DNA of 14,949 nt from Scatosoma sp045577595 (GTDB taxonomy: Bacteria; Bacillota; Clostridia; Christensenellales; Borkfalkiaceae). Location: the NCBI GenBank assembly GCA_045577595.1, contig JAZNIR010000118.1, positions 1 to 14,949 on the forward strand. Direction: 5' to 3'. Shown in pieces: positions 5,669-13,220 of this stretch. The notes beneath the pieces are model-generated. The model was not told the DNA's origin, searched no databases, and saw only the letters and a list, made by a program, of their open reading frames with translations. How positions within the stretch are numbered: position 1 is the first letter of the stretch; the number at the start of each line of letters is the position of its first letter. Position numbers and translations under genes: made by a program.

Positions 5669-5723
5669 AAATCTTTATTTTTGTCTACGGGTATCTGAAA
5701 AAGAACTCGATGGAGGTATTATT

Positions 5724-6332
5724 ATGGAAGGCAAGAAATATTTTTCTGCCAAAAGGCTCACGGGCATAGCGGTTTTGCTTGCGCTCGTTATCGTTTTACA
5801 AACGGTTTTCGGAAGTATTAAGATTGGGGCTACTTCGTTCAGTTTGGTGTTAATCCCAATCGTTCTCGGCGGTATTTTATACGGTTGGATTGCGGGCGGA
5901 CTTTTGGGGTTTGCGTTCGGGTTTATAACGCTGATGTACGGCGTAACGGGCGCGGACGGATTTACGGCAATCTTGTTTCAAGACCACCCTTTTTTAACGA
6001 TTCTCACTTGTATCGTAAAAGCGACGGCTGCGGGGATTATTCCCGCGCTCGTATATAAAGTGTTTAAAGAAAAGCACGCTTACGTAGGCGTATTTATCGC
6101 TTCGGCTCTTGCGCCTATCGTCAATACGGGCTTGTTTATTATCGGCGCACTGTTAATGAGTGATACGATTGCGGGTTTTGCGGGCGGTAACAGCGTTTCC
6201 AATATTATGTATTTTCTTATTATCGGTTGCGCGGGCGTAAACTTCTTGGTGGAATTTGCCGTAAACTTGATTGCGTCGCCGTCTATTTATCGGGTGATTT
6301 GCTTGGTAGACGGAAAAATAAAAAGGAAATAA
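5724..6332 (+). CDS. ECF transporter S component, candidate pantothenate transporter
   Basis: A 202-residue integral membrane protein with about six hydrophobic segments, typical of the substrate-binding S component of energy-coupling factor vitamin transporters. The N-terminal helix has the Ala-x3-Ala motif (Ala16, Ala20) that S components use to dock on EcfT; the next segments (SFSLVLIPIVLGGILYGWIAGGLLGFAFGF) are characteristic of the family. No EcfA or EcfT gene is next to it, so it would share an energising module encoded elsewhere (group II). Its stop is 4 bases before coaX, and this tight coupling suggests pantothenate as substrate (PanT-like); the sequence alone does not show the substrate. 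Start at 5724 is set by GGAGG 7 bases upstream; the longer open frame begins inside the promoter. Confidence 0.88.
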   Translation: MEGKKYFSAKRLTGIAVLLALVIVLQTVFGSIKIGATSFSLVLIPIVLGGILYGWIAGGLLGFAFGFITLMYGVTGADGFTAILFQDHPFLTILTCIVKATAAGIIPALVYKVFKEKHAYVGVFIASALAPIVNTGLFIIGALLMSDTIAGFAGGNSVSNIMYFLIIGCAGVNFLVEFAVNLIASPSIYRVICLVDGKIKRK

Positions 6333-6336
6333 AGAA

Positions 6337-7119
6337 ATGATTATTTGTATAGATATAGGAAACACGAATATAAAATACGCGATTTACGAAGAAGATACGT
6401 TGAAAGTGTCTTTCCGCGTTGCCACCGATTTGAAAAAAACTTCGGACGAGTACGGCGCGCAGTTGACGAGTATGCTCGCGTCGAAAAATATCAAAGTGGA
6501 CGATATAACGGGGGGGATTGTATCTTCCGTCGTGCCGTCGCTCGATTATACGATTGATAAAATGTGCGCGTTGTATTTAGGTATCGAGCCGTTGCGTATC
6601 GAGCCGGGACTCAAATCGGGCTTGAATATCCGTTGCGTCGACGCAAGCGAAGTGGGCGCGGACAGAATCGTAAACTGCGTTTCCGCTATCGTCGGATACG
6701 GCGAAAACAAACCGATGATTGTCGTTGATTTCGGTACGGCGACGACGGTGAACGTAATCAGCGCAAACAACGAATTTATCGGTGGGGTTATCGCGCCTGG
6801 AATTAAAGGCTCGCTCGATTCGCTCGTCAACGGAACGGCGAAACTTCCGCGTGTGGAAATCGAAGCGCCGAGAAGTATTATTGCAAAAAACACCGTTACG
6901 AATATGCAAGCGGGGCTTGTGTTCGGCTTTGCGGGACTCGTGGAATATATCGTAAAGCGCATTAAAAAGGAACTTAAAACGAACGACGTAAAAACGATTG
7001 CGACGGGCGGTTTCAGTACGATTATCGCCAAAGAAATCGAGGGAATCGACGTGGTGGATAAATTGCTTACGTTGAAAGGGTTGAAATATTTATACGATTT
7101 AAACACCCAAACGAAATAA
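6337..7119 (+). CDS. coaX: Type III pantothenate kinase CoaX
   Basis: CoaX phosphorylates pantothenate with ATP, the first committed step of coenzyme A synthesis. At 260 residues it has the normal length and all ASKHA-fold motifs: phosphate-binding DIGNTN at 6-11, GADR at 107-110 with the catalytic Asp109, DFGTATT at 131-137, GGVIAPG at 149-155, and the adenosine-site ATGGFS near the C-terminus. Type III kinases are insensitive to CoA feedback and need a monovalent cation (family knowledge). The ATG lies 4 bases after the S-component stop, with its ribosome binding site (AAGGAA) inside the end of that gene, so the two are translationally linked. Confidence 0.97.
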   Translation: MIICIDIGNTNIKYAIYEEDTLKVSFRVATDLKKTSDEYGAQLTSMLASKNIKVDDITGGIVSSVVPSLDYTIDKMCALYLGIEPLRIEPGLKSGLNIRCVDASEVGADRIVNCVSAIVGYGENKPMIVVDFGTATTVNVISANNEFIGGVIAPGIKGSLDSLVNGTAKLPRVEIEAPRSIIAKNTVTNMQAGLVFGFAGLVEYIVKRIKKELKTNDVKTIATGGFSTIIAKEIEGIDVVDKLLTLKGLKYLYDLNTQTK

Positions 7120-7238
7120 AGAGTAAAAAAAGAAAAAGAACGGGGTATGTATGCGACGAAAGCGTATAAAAGCCCGTAAAAAGCAAGAAAGGAAGAACTA
7201 TGAAAAGCACGAAAAATACGACGGTTAAGGAGAAAGAA

Positions 7239-8531
7239 ATGATTAAAAAGGTAGGCGTAGCGATATTGGGCGTAGGCGTTGTCGGTGGTGGCACCTATCA
7301 AACGCTTGTAGAGCATCACGATTTTTATTTAAAAACGCAATGCGTAGATTTGACGGTGGAAGCGGTGCTTGATAAATCGACGGAAAGAATGGACGCGCTC
7401 GGCGTGCCCCAAGAAAACAGAGCGGGCAGTATTGAAGAAGTGCTTGCCAATCCCAACGTGGATATCGTCGTGGAAACGATTGGTGGCGTAGGCGTTGCCA
7501 AAGCGTTCGTTACGGCGGCGCTTCGCGACGGCAAAACGGTGGTTACGTCGAATAAAGAATTGATTTGTAAATATTCGCACGAATTGGAAGAAATTGCTCG
7601 GCGTAACGGTTGCGGTTTGTATTACGAAGCAAGTTGCGTGGGGGGCGTGCCGATTATTCGCACGCTGTTAGACGGCGTACAAGCCAATCATATCCGTAAA
7701 ATGATGGGTATCGTCAACGGTACGACCAATTATATTTTAACGAAAATGACCTACGAAGGCGCGGACTATGCCGAAGTGTTGAAAGAAGCGCAACGGTTAG
7801 GGTACGCAGAATTCGACCCGACGAACGACGTGGAAGGTTTCGACTCTATGTATAAACTTTCCATTCTCTCGTCTATGGCGTTCCATACGAAAGTGCCTTA
7901 TACGAATATTTTCCGTGAAGGGATTTCCAAGTTGGACAGACAGGATATTGCGTACGGGAAAGAGCTCGGATATACGCTGAAATTGCTCGCGATTGGTAAA
8001 AATTCGGAAAAGGGCGTGGAAGTGCGCGTACATCCCACCTTTATCCCGTCTAATCACCCGTTGGCAAGCGTAAACGATTCGTTTAACGCGGTGTACTTAA
8101 CGGGCGACGCGGTGGACGATGTTATGCTGTACGGTAGGGGCGCGGGCGCGTTGCCTACGGCAAGCGCGGTGGTTTCGGACGTTATTTACGCGGCAACCCA
8201 CTCGGAAATTAAATATTCGACGTTTAAAAACAAAGCGACGGCGGAAAAGGGCGTGAAGTTCCTTTCCGATTTCGAAAGCGCGTACTATATGCGTTTATCG
8301 GTGACGGATAAAGCGGGCGTGCTTGCAAAGATTTGCGGGGTGCTTGGCAAATACGGCATCTCTATCGTGCAAGTTTCGCAAAAGAGCGAGAAAGCAGACG
8401 GCGCGGACGAACGGGTAACCTTGATTATCGTTACGCATAAAACGACGGAAAACCGCGTAAAGAACGCGGTGGAAAAGATAAACGAATCGGATTTGGGATT
8501 CGTGGAATCGCTCATTCGCGTAGAAGAATAA
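7239..8531 (+). CDS. hom: Homoserine dehydrogenase
   Basis: Hom reduces aspartate semialdehyde to homoserine with NAD(P)H, the branch to threonine and methionine. The 430-residue protein has the nucleotide-binding loop GVGVVG at 11-16, TSNKEL with Lys106, EASCVGGVPII from Glu130, and the active-site stretch GYAEFDPTNDVEGFDSMYKL (188-207) with Asp202 and Lys206. Residues about 350-425 form an ACT domain (MRLSVTDKAGVLAKICGVLG), as in Bacillus Hom, so feedback control by threonine is expected. I use the ATG at 7239, preceded by AAGGAG 6 bases upstream; an in-frame ATG at 7200 also has an AAAGGAAG site and would add 13 polar residues. The gap to coaX is 119 bases with no clear promoter. A strong terminator follows. 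Confidence 0.96.
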   Translation: MIKKVGVAILGVGVVGGGTYQTLVEHHDFYLKTQCVDLTVEAVLDKSTERMDALGVPQENRAGSIEEVLANPNVDIVVETIGGVGVAKAFVTAALRDGKTVVTSNKELICKYSHELEEIARRNGCGLYYEASCVGGVPIIRTLLDGVQANHIRKMMGIVNGTTNYILTKMTYEGADYAEVLKEAQRLGYAEFDPTNDVEGFDSMYKLSILSSMAFHTKVPYTNIFREGISKLDRQDIAYGKELGYTLKLLAIGKNSEKGVEVRVHPTFIPSNHPLASVNDSFNAVYLTGDAVDDVMLYGRGAGALPTASAVVSDVIYAATHSEIKYSTFKNKATAEKGVKFLSDFESAYYMRLSVTDKAGVLAKICGVLGKYGISIVQVSQKSEKADGADERVTLIIVTHKTTENRVKNAVEKINESDLGFVESLIRVEE

Positions 8532-8549
8532 AAATGATAAAAAAGTAGC

Positions 8550-8576
8550 GAAAGAAAGGCGTCGCGCCTTTCTTTC
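8550..8576 (+). terminator. Terminator of hom
   Basis: Perfect 12-bp stem (8550-8561 with 8565-8576), 3-base loop, followed by CGTTTTTC. It stands between hom and the next gene, 26 bases before that gene's start. Confidence 0.88.
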
Positions 8577-8602
8577 CGTTTTTCAAAGGAAAAAGATAAA
8601 AG

Positions 8603-9874
8603 ATGTTTAACGAAGAAATTTCCCGTCAATACGTAAAAATTTTACAAGAAGAACTCGTGCCCGCTATGGGCTGTACCGAGCCGATTTCGATTGCTTACGC
8701 AGTGGCGAAAGCGCGTGTGGCGCTTGGCGAAATGCCCACTTCGGCAAAGCTGGAAGTAAGTGGCAACATTCTTAAAAACACCAAGAGCGTAACCGTTCCG
8801 CATACGGGCGGTATGCGCGGGATTAAATCGGCGTTTGCGGCGGGTTTGGTCGCGGGGGAAGCGGACGTGGAATTGGAAGTACTTTCCAACGTAAACGCGG
8901 ATAAAATAGCGGAAATCGTCCGTGTAAAGGACGAATTTGACGTACAAGTAACTACGCCCGAAAACGCGCGGATATTCGATATTCGCGTAACGCTCCAATC
9001 GGAAAAACATAACGCGTACGTTCGCATAGCGGATACGCACACCAACGTCGTTTGCGTGGAAAAGGACGGGGAAACGTTGTTTGAAAAACCGCTTATCGAG
9101 CGACCTACGAAAACGGACAGAAGTATTTTAAACGTAAAAGATATTATTGCGTTTGCTAATGCGGTGGAAATAGGCGAAGTGCAAGAAACGCTGGATAGAC
9201 AAATTGCGTACAATATGGCGATTGCGGAAGAAGGTTTAAAAAACGATTACGGCGCGAATATCGGCAAAGTATTGCTCCGCACCTATCAACCGGATATCAA
9301 AACGACGGCGAAAGCGTACGCGGCGGCGGGGAGCGACGCGAGAATGAGCGGTTGCGAATTGCCCGTTATTATCAATTCGGGCAGCGGTAATCAAGGGATT
9401 ACGGCAAGCGTACCCGTTATCGTGTTTGCAAGGGGTATGTCGATGCCGACGGAAAAACTCTATCGCGCGCTTTGCGTTTCCAACTTGATTACGGTGCATT
9501 TAAAATCGGGTATAGGCACGCTTTCGGCGTATTGTGGCGTGGTGTCTGCGGCGGCGGGCGCGGCGTGTGGCGTAGCCTATTTGCTCGGCGGTGGAAAAGC
9601 GGAAATTACGCATACGCTCGTCAACGCGCTTGCGATTGATTCGGGCATTATTTGCGACGGCGCGAAAGCGAGTTGCGCGGCGAAAATCGCGACGGCGGTA
9701 GATTGCGCGTTGCTTGGCTTAAATATGTATTATCAAGGCAACGAATTTTACGCGGGCGACGGTATCGTAAAACAAGGGGTGGAAAACACGATTAAGAGCG
9801 TTTCCCGCCTTGCGCACGAAGGAATGAAAGAAACGGACAAAGAAATCATTCGCATAATGCTTGACGGCGAGTAA
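8603..9874 (+). CDS. L-cysteine desulfidase / serine dehydratase-alpha family protein (CyuA/YhaM-like, UPF0597)
   Basis: A 423-residue member of COG3681/UPF0597, related to the iron-sulfur L-serine dehydratase alpha chain. Characterised members split L-cysteine to pyruvate, ammonia and sulfide without PLP, using a [4Fe-4S] cluster. Visible marks: GCTEP at 23-27 near the N-terminus, SGNILKN, PHTGGMRGIKSA, a glycine-rich NSGSGNQGITASVPV (258-272), and GIICDGAKASCAAK (348-361). Cys24, Cys311, Cys351 and Cys358 have the spacing I remember for the four conserved cysteines of the Methanocaldococcus enzyme (25, 282, 322, 329), so the cluster ligands appear intact. The ribosome binding site AAAGGA is 12 bases from the ATG, rather far. 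I see no strong own promoter after the hom terminator. Activity on cysteine versus serine cannot be told from sequence. Confidence 0.9.
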   Translation: MFNEEISRQYVKILQEELVPAMGCTEPISIAYAVAKARVALGEMPTSAKLEVSGNILKNTKSVTVPHTGGMRGIKSAFAAGLVAGEADVELEVLSNVNADKIAEIVRVKDEFDVQVTTPENARIFDIRVTLQSEKHNAYVRIADTHTNVVCVEKDGETLFEKPLIERPTKTDRSILNVKDIIAFANAVEIGEVQETLDRQIAYNMAIAEEGLKNDYGANIGKVLLRTYQPDIKTTAKAYAAAGSDARMSGCELPVIINSGSGNQGITASVPVIVFARGMSMPTEKLYRALCVSNLITVHLKSGIGTLSAYCGVVSAAAGAACGVAYLLGGGKAEITHTLVNALAIDSGIICDGAKASCAAKIATAVDCALLGLNMYYQGNEFYAGDGIVKQGVENTIKSVSRLAHEGMKETDKEIIRIMLDGE

Positions 9875-9947
9875 ACGGAATAAAATAAGCAAAAAGAAAG
9901 GCGGGCGTAATGGCGTCACTCTTAGGGATTTTAATTAAATATTTTAT

Positions 9948-9975
9948 AAAACTCGACTTTTCTAAGTCGAGTTTT
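9948..9975 (+). terminator. Terminator of the desulfidase-family gene
   Basis: Perfect 12-bp stem (9948-9959 with 9964-9975), loop TTCT, then CTTTT. The 73 bases between the stop and this hairpin hold nothing I recognise. Confidence 0.88.
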
Positions 9976-9996
9976 CTTTTACCCACATATATCAAT

Positions 9997-10025
9997 TTGA
10001 TTTTTTTCTTTTTGTATGATATAAT
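9997..10025 (+). promoter_or_regulatory. Sigma-A promoter of the orphan gene at 10062
   Basis: TTGATT at 9997-10002, 17-base spacer, perfect TATAAT at 10020-10025, giving a leader of about 30 bases. Confidence 0.82.
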
Positions 10026-10061
10026 ATTTTTATCAATAAATGAAAATTTAACGGAGAAAGT

Positions 10062-10523
10062 ATGTCTTATCAAGCCACCTTAAATAAATATCTTCAAGTA
10101 ATTGTTGGAAAAAAATTAGAAAAGTTGAATCTTGCTTGCGAAATGATGATGTTCTCTTTTGAAGACTATGCTTTTCACGCATTAGGTTTGACAAGAATTA
10201 TTAAAGATAATGATATTCTTGTAACGACTCTTGATTATCAAAATTGGGATAGGAAAAATGATGAGAATAACGACGAATTGTATTTCGTGAAAAAATACCG
10301 CAATAAGATTGAAGGTGGCGTTGTAATTTCAGTAAGCGTTACCCCTTTATACGACGTTGAAATTATTATGGATAATGGTATAAAAATCGAATTGTTTGTT
10401 AAAAACGGTTATCACCATTTTGATGACGAAAAAGAACAATGGGTGTTTTTTAGAGAACATGACCATTCTCACCCTTTTATTAGTGTTTGGAGTAAATCTG
10501 TCGATATAGCAACAACTTGGTAA
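10062..10523 (+). CDS. Hypothetical protein, possibly DUF6188/immunity-like
   Basis: A 153-residue soluble protein with no signal peptide or membrane segment. It has many aromatic and acidic residues and looks rich in beta strands (ILVTTLDYQNW, GGVVISVSVTP, DVEIIMDNGIKIELFV, QWVFF). The order of a helix-strand start with YAFHALGLTRI, an ILVTTLDY strand, then a DxxIxxDNGIxIELF strand and E/QxWxFF resembles small DUF6188-type proteins often found as orphan or immunity genes; I offer this with low confidence. GGAG lies 5 bases before the ATG. Its base composition is clearly AT-richer than its neighbours and lacks their frequent GCG/ACG/GAC codons. It has its own promoter and sits between terminators, so it is an independent unit and possibly acquired. 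No toxin or partner gene is adjacent. Confidence 0.82.
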   Translation: MSYQATLNKYLQVIVGKKLEKLNLACEMMMFSFEDYAFHALGLTRIIKDNDILVTTLDYQNWDRKNDENNDELYFVKKYRNKIEGGVVISVSVTPLYDVEIIMDNGIKIELFVKNGYHHFDDEKEQWVFFREHDHSHPFISVWSKSVDIATTW

Positions 10524-10579
10524 GCGGTTAATTATAATTTTATATTCTTCTATCGTGGACAATTTCATGTAAGGTGTAG

Positions 10580-10609
10580 CACACTATACTTTCAAAAGAA
10601 AGTCGTGTG
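10580..10609 (+). terminator. Hairpin downstream of the orphan gene
   Basis: CACAC (10580-10584) with GTGTG (10605-10609) and ACTTTC (10588-10593) with GAAAGT (10598-10603), AAAA loop, tail TTTT. The internal mismatch (3 versus 1 bases) weakens it. Confidence 0.5.
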
Positions 10610-10627
10610 TTTTGCAAAGCAAAAAGT

Positions 10628-10655
10628 AAAGGATAGCAAAATTTTGCTATCCTTT
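10628..10655 (+). terminator. Perfect palindromic terminator
   Basis: A 28-base perfect palindrome (14-bp arms, centre AATT) followed by TATAATG; T-run TTTT at 10653-10656 partly inside the stem. Likely the main stop for the orphan gene transcript, about 105 bases after its stop codon. Confidence 0.7.
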
Positions 10656-10765
10656 TATAATGTCTAAAAAATCCCTACGGGAAGAGCGCATAGGCTCGCC
10701 TTTTCCGTTTCCTTGTAATATCTTAAAAAAATAGGGAAAAAATTGTGTTTTCCCCTTTAAAATCC

Positions 10766-10794
10766 TTGCTTTTTCAAACGGTTTGTGATACAAT
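10766..10794 (+). promoter_or_regulatory. Sigma-A promoter of serC
   Basis: TTGCTT at 10766-10771, 17-base spacer, TACAAT at 10789-10794. Leader of about 65 bases. Confidence 0.7.
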
Positions 10795-10864
10795 GATTAC
10801 AATCAATATTTTAGATTGGAAGAGTGTTGAAATTCGATTTTTTTGTTTAAAGGAGATAGATTTT

Positions 10865-11953
10865 ATGGAAAGAGTTTACAATTTCTCGGCGGGGCCGTCT
10901 ATGTTGCCCGAAGCAGTGCTTAAAAAAGCGGCTGAACAAATGATGTGCTATGAAGATAGCGGTATGTCCGTAATGGAAATGAGCCACCGTTCGCCCGTGT
11001 ACGAAAAGATTATCGCGGACGCGGAGGCAAAGCTCCGTCAGCTTATGAATATTCCCGATAATTACAAAGTGTTGTTTTTACAAGGCGGGGCAAGCACGCA
11101 ATTTGCGGCAGTACCTTTAAACCTTATGAACGGCAACAACAAAGCCGATTATATTTTGTCGGGGCAATTTTCGACGAAAGCGTATAAAGAAGCTTTAAAA
11201 TACGGCGACGCGAAAGCGGTTGCGTCCAGCAAAGACGCGAATTTCACGTTCGTACCCAAAACGACGAAAGAAGATTTCCGTAAGGACGCGGATTACGTGC
11301 ATATTTGTTTCAACAATACGATATACGGCACGAAATTCCCGTATATTCCCGAAACGGGCGACGTTCCGCTCGTTGCCGATATGTCGTCGTGCATTATCAG
11401 CGAACCTGTGGACGTAAGCAAATTCGGCGTAATTTACGCGGGAGCGCAAAAGAATATGGCGCCTGCGGGGCTTACGATTGTAATCGTTAGGGAAGATTTG
11501 CTTGGCAACGCGCGGGCGGATATCCCCACGATGCTCGATTATAAAATTATGGCGGACAACGATTCTATGTACAACACGCCCCCTTGTTATTGCATTTACG
11601 TAGCGAAACTCGTTTACGAATGGATTTTGGAAATGGGCGGTTTGGAAGTAATGAAAGCGCGCAACGAGAAAAAGGCGAAACTGTTGTACGATTATCTCAA
11701 TTCGCAAGATTATTATATCGCGCCCGTTGAAAAAGAAAGCCGTTCGATGATGAACGTTACGTTCGTTACGGGGGACGCGGAACTCGATAAAAAATTTGCA
11801 AGCGAAGCAAGCGAAGCAGGCTTGAAAAACTTAAAAGGACACCGTTCGGTGGGCGGTATGCGCGCTTCGATTTACAACGCTATGCCGTACGCGGGCGTAG
11901 AAAAGCTTGTGGAATTTATGAAAGAATTTGCAAAAAACAATCCGAAAAAATAA
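10865..11953 (+). CDS. serC: Phosphoserine aminotransferase
   Basis: SerC converts 3-phosphohydroxypyruvate and glutamate to O-phosphoserine, using PLP; it may also serve in pyridoxal phosphate synthesis in some bacteria. The 362-residue length equals that of the Escherichia coli enzyme. Marks: the N-terminal YNFSAGPSMLP, GGASTQF at 74-80, NNTIYGT at 150-156, and YAGAQKNMAPAG with the PLP-binding Lys196, followed by the C-terminal GLKNLKGHRSVGGMRASIYNAMP. The ATG at 10865 is chosen because AAAGGAG lies 9 bases upstream and the protein then begins with the family's conserved N-terminus; the frame further up overlaps the promoter. It precedes serA by 71 bases; that gap has a second promoter but no terminator. 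Confidence 0.97.
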   Translation: MERVYNFSAGPSMLPEAVLKKAAEQMMCYEDSGMSVMEMSHRSPVYEKIIADAEAKLRQLMNIPDNYKVLFLQGGASTQFAAVPLNLMNGNNKADYILSGQFSTKAYKEALKYGDAKAVASSKDANFTFVPKTTKEDFRKDADYVHICFNNTIYGTKFPYIPETGDVPLVADMSSCIISEPVDVSKFGVIYAGAQKNMAPAGLTIVIVREDLLGNARADIPTMLDYKIMADNDSMYNTPPCYCIYVAKLVYEWILEMGGLEVMKARNEKKAKLLYDYLNSQDYYIAPVEKESRSMMNVTFVTGDAELDKKFASEASEAGLKNLKGHRSVGGMRASIYNAMPYAGVEKLVEFMKEFAKNNPKK

Positions 11954-11972
11954 AAAAAGTGGCAGTGCTATA

Positions 11973-12000
11973 TTGACAAACGGGGAAATGGTGGTATAAT
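11973..12000 (+). promoter_or_regulatory. Strong sigma-A promoter of serA with palindromic -10
   Basis: Perfect TTGACA at 11973-11978 and perfect TATAAT at 11995-12000, 16-base spacer. The -10 lies in the palindrome GGTATAATACC (11993-12003, with flanking T and A extending it), which could be a repressor site. Confidence 0.82.
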
Positions 12001-12024
12001 ACCAAAAACAGCGAGGATAAAGTT

Positions 12025-13185
12025 ATGTTGAAAGTAAAATTGATGAACAAAATTGCGAAAGTGGGCACGGACGTGCTTACGGCGGATAAGTACGAAGTAA
12101 GCGACGCGGTGGCAAACGAAGACGCGATAATGGTGCGTAGCGCCAACTTGCACGAAATGGAATTTAATCCCAATTTACGCGCGATTGCCCGTTGTGGCGC
12201 GGGGGTAAACAACATTCCCGTTGATAAATGCACGAAAGCGGGTATCGTCGTATTCAACACGCCTGGGGCGAATGCAAACGCCGTAAAAGAATTGGCGATT
12301 GCCGCGTTGATTTTGGCGTCGCGCGACGTAATCGGCGGTGTAAAATGGGTGGAAACGCTTGCAGGCGAAACGGACGTTGCCAAGCTTGTGGAAAAGGGCA
12401 AAGGCGCGTTCGTCGGGCACGAACTTGCGGGCAAAACGCTTGGCGTTATCGGTCTTGGCGCAATCGGCGGTATGGTAGCCAACGCGGCGGTTTCGCTTGG
12501 TATGAAAGTTATGGGTTACGACCCGTACATTACGGCGAAAGCGGCTTGGAGTTTAGCGCCGTCCGTTCAACAAGCGTCCGATTACGCGGATATTTTTAAA
12601 AATTGCGATTACGTTTCCTTGCACGTACCCGCTACGCCTCAAACGAAGAATATGATTTGCGAAAAGTCGATTGCGCAAATGAAAGACGGCGTTAGAATTT
12701 TAAACCTTGCGCGGGCTGACCTCGTATGCGCGGCGGATATGAAAAAAGCGCTTGCGGATAAGAAAGTGGCAAAATACGTAACCGATTTCCCGACGGAAGA
12801 AACGGTGGGTGTGGACGGCGTGATTGCCATTCCCCATCTCGGCGCGTCGACGGTGGAATCGGAAGACCATTGCGCGGTGATGGCGGCGCAACAACTCGAC
12901 GAGTTTGTTTCTTGCGGAAACATTCGCAACAGCGTAAACTTCCCCACGATTGGCGTGGCCCGTTCCGAACGTCCCCGCGTTTGTATTATGAACGAAAACG
13001 TGCCGAATATGTTGTCGCAAATCGCGGCGGTGTTCTCGGCGGAAAACATCAACATTGAAAACTTCGCGAACGGCTCGAAAGGGGACGTGGCTTATACGAT
13101 TGTAGAAACCAACGTAAAAGCGGATGAAAAGGTGATAAACGCGCTCCGTAACATCAAGGGCGTGTTCGGTATTCGCGAATTTTAA
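12025..13185 (+). CDS. serA: D-3-phosphoglycerate dehydrogenase
   Basis: SerA oxidises 3-phosphoglycerate to 3-phosphohydroxypyruvate with NAD, the entry to serine synthesis. The 386-residue protein has the substrate domain (ARCGAGVNNIPVD), the NAD loop GLGAIG at 143-148, catalytic Arg230 in LNLARADLV (most relatives have ARGG here), a TDFPTEE segment carrying the catalytic Glu, and His271 in IPHLGAST. Residues about 318-386 form one ACT domain (RVCIMNENVPNMLSQIAAVFSAENINI), so serine feedback is likely. It lacks the long intervening domain of Bacillus SerA and is the short form common in Clostridia. GAGG lies 8 bases before the ATG. It has its own consensus promoter and is followed 35 bases later by the DUF1015 gene without terminator. 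Confidence 0.96.
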   Translation: MLKVKLMNKIAKVGTDVLTADKYEVSDAVANEDAIMVRSANLHEMEFNPNLRAIARCGAGVNNIPVDKCTKAGIVVFNTPGANANAVKELAIAALILASRDVIGGVKWVETLAGETDVAKLVEKGKGAFVGHELAGKTLGVIGLGAIGGMVANAAVSLGMKVMGYDPYITAKAAWSLAPSVQQASDYADIFKNCDYVSLHVPATPQTKNMICEKSIAQMKDGVRILNLARADLVCAADMKKALADKKVAKYVTDFPTEETVGVDGVIAIPHLGASTVESEDHCAVMAAQQLDEFVSCGNIRNSVNFPTIGVARSERPRVCIMNENVPNMLSQIAAVFSAENINIENFANGSKGDVAYTIVETNVKADEKVINALRNIKGVFGIREF

Positions 13186-13220
13186 GAATTGTAGAAAATA
13201 AAAGGCAAATAGGTGCAAGT

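Larger units (their letters stand above)
10524..10864. other. 341-base intergenic region with several hairpins and the serC promoter
   Basis: No gene seen. It holds two terminator-like hairpins (10580-10609 and 10628-10655), a smaller hairpin around 10676-10711 built on GAGC/GGCTC-type pairing, a GGGAAAA/TTTTCCC hairpin (10734-10754), and then the serC promoter and leader. No T-box specifier or AGGGTGG antiterminator motif is present. Confidence 0.6.

Noticed and set aside
5612..5700. Purine riboswitch-like words (TATAAT, TTCTACC, ATAAAT, GTCTACGGG) before the ECF S component
   Set aside because: The P1 arms do not pair, the spacing between TATAAT and TTCTACC is too long, and TATAAT is better explained as the -10 box, which would not be in the transcript.
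6546..7319. Long minus-strand frame opposite coaX
   Set aside because: It is a shadow of coaX with no ribosome binding site and no recognisable motif.
9910..10083. Short open frame of about 57 codons beginning MASLLGIL
   Set aside because: It runs through a strong terminator, the next gene's promoter and into that gene in another frame; not a credible gene.
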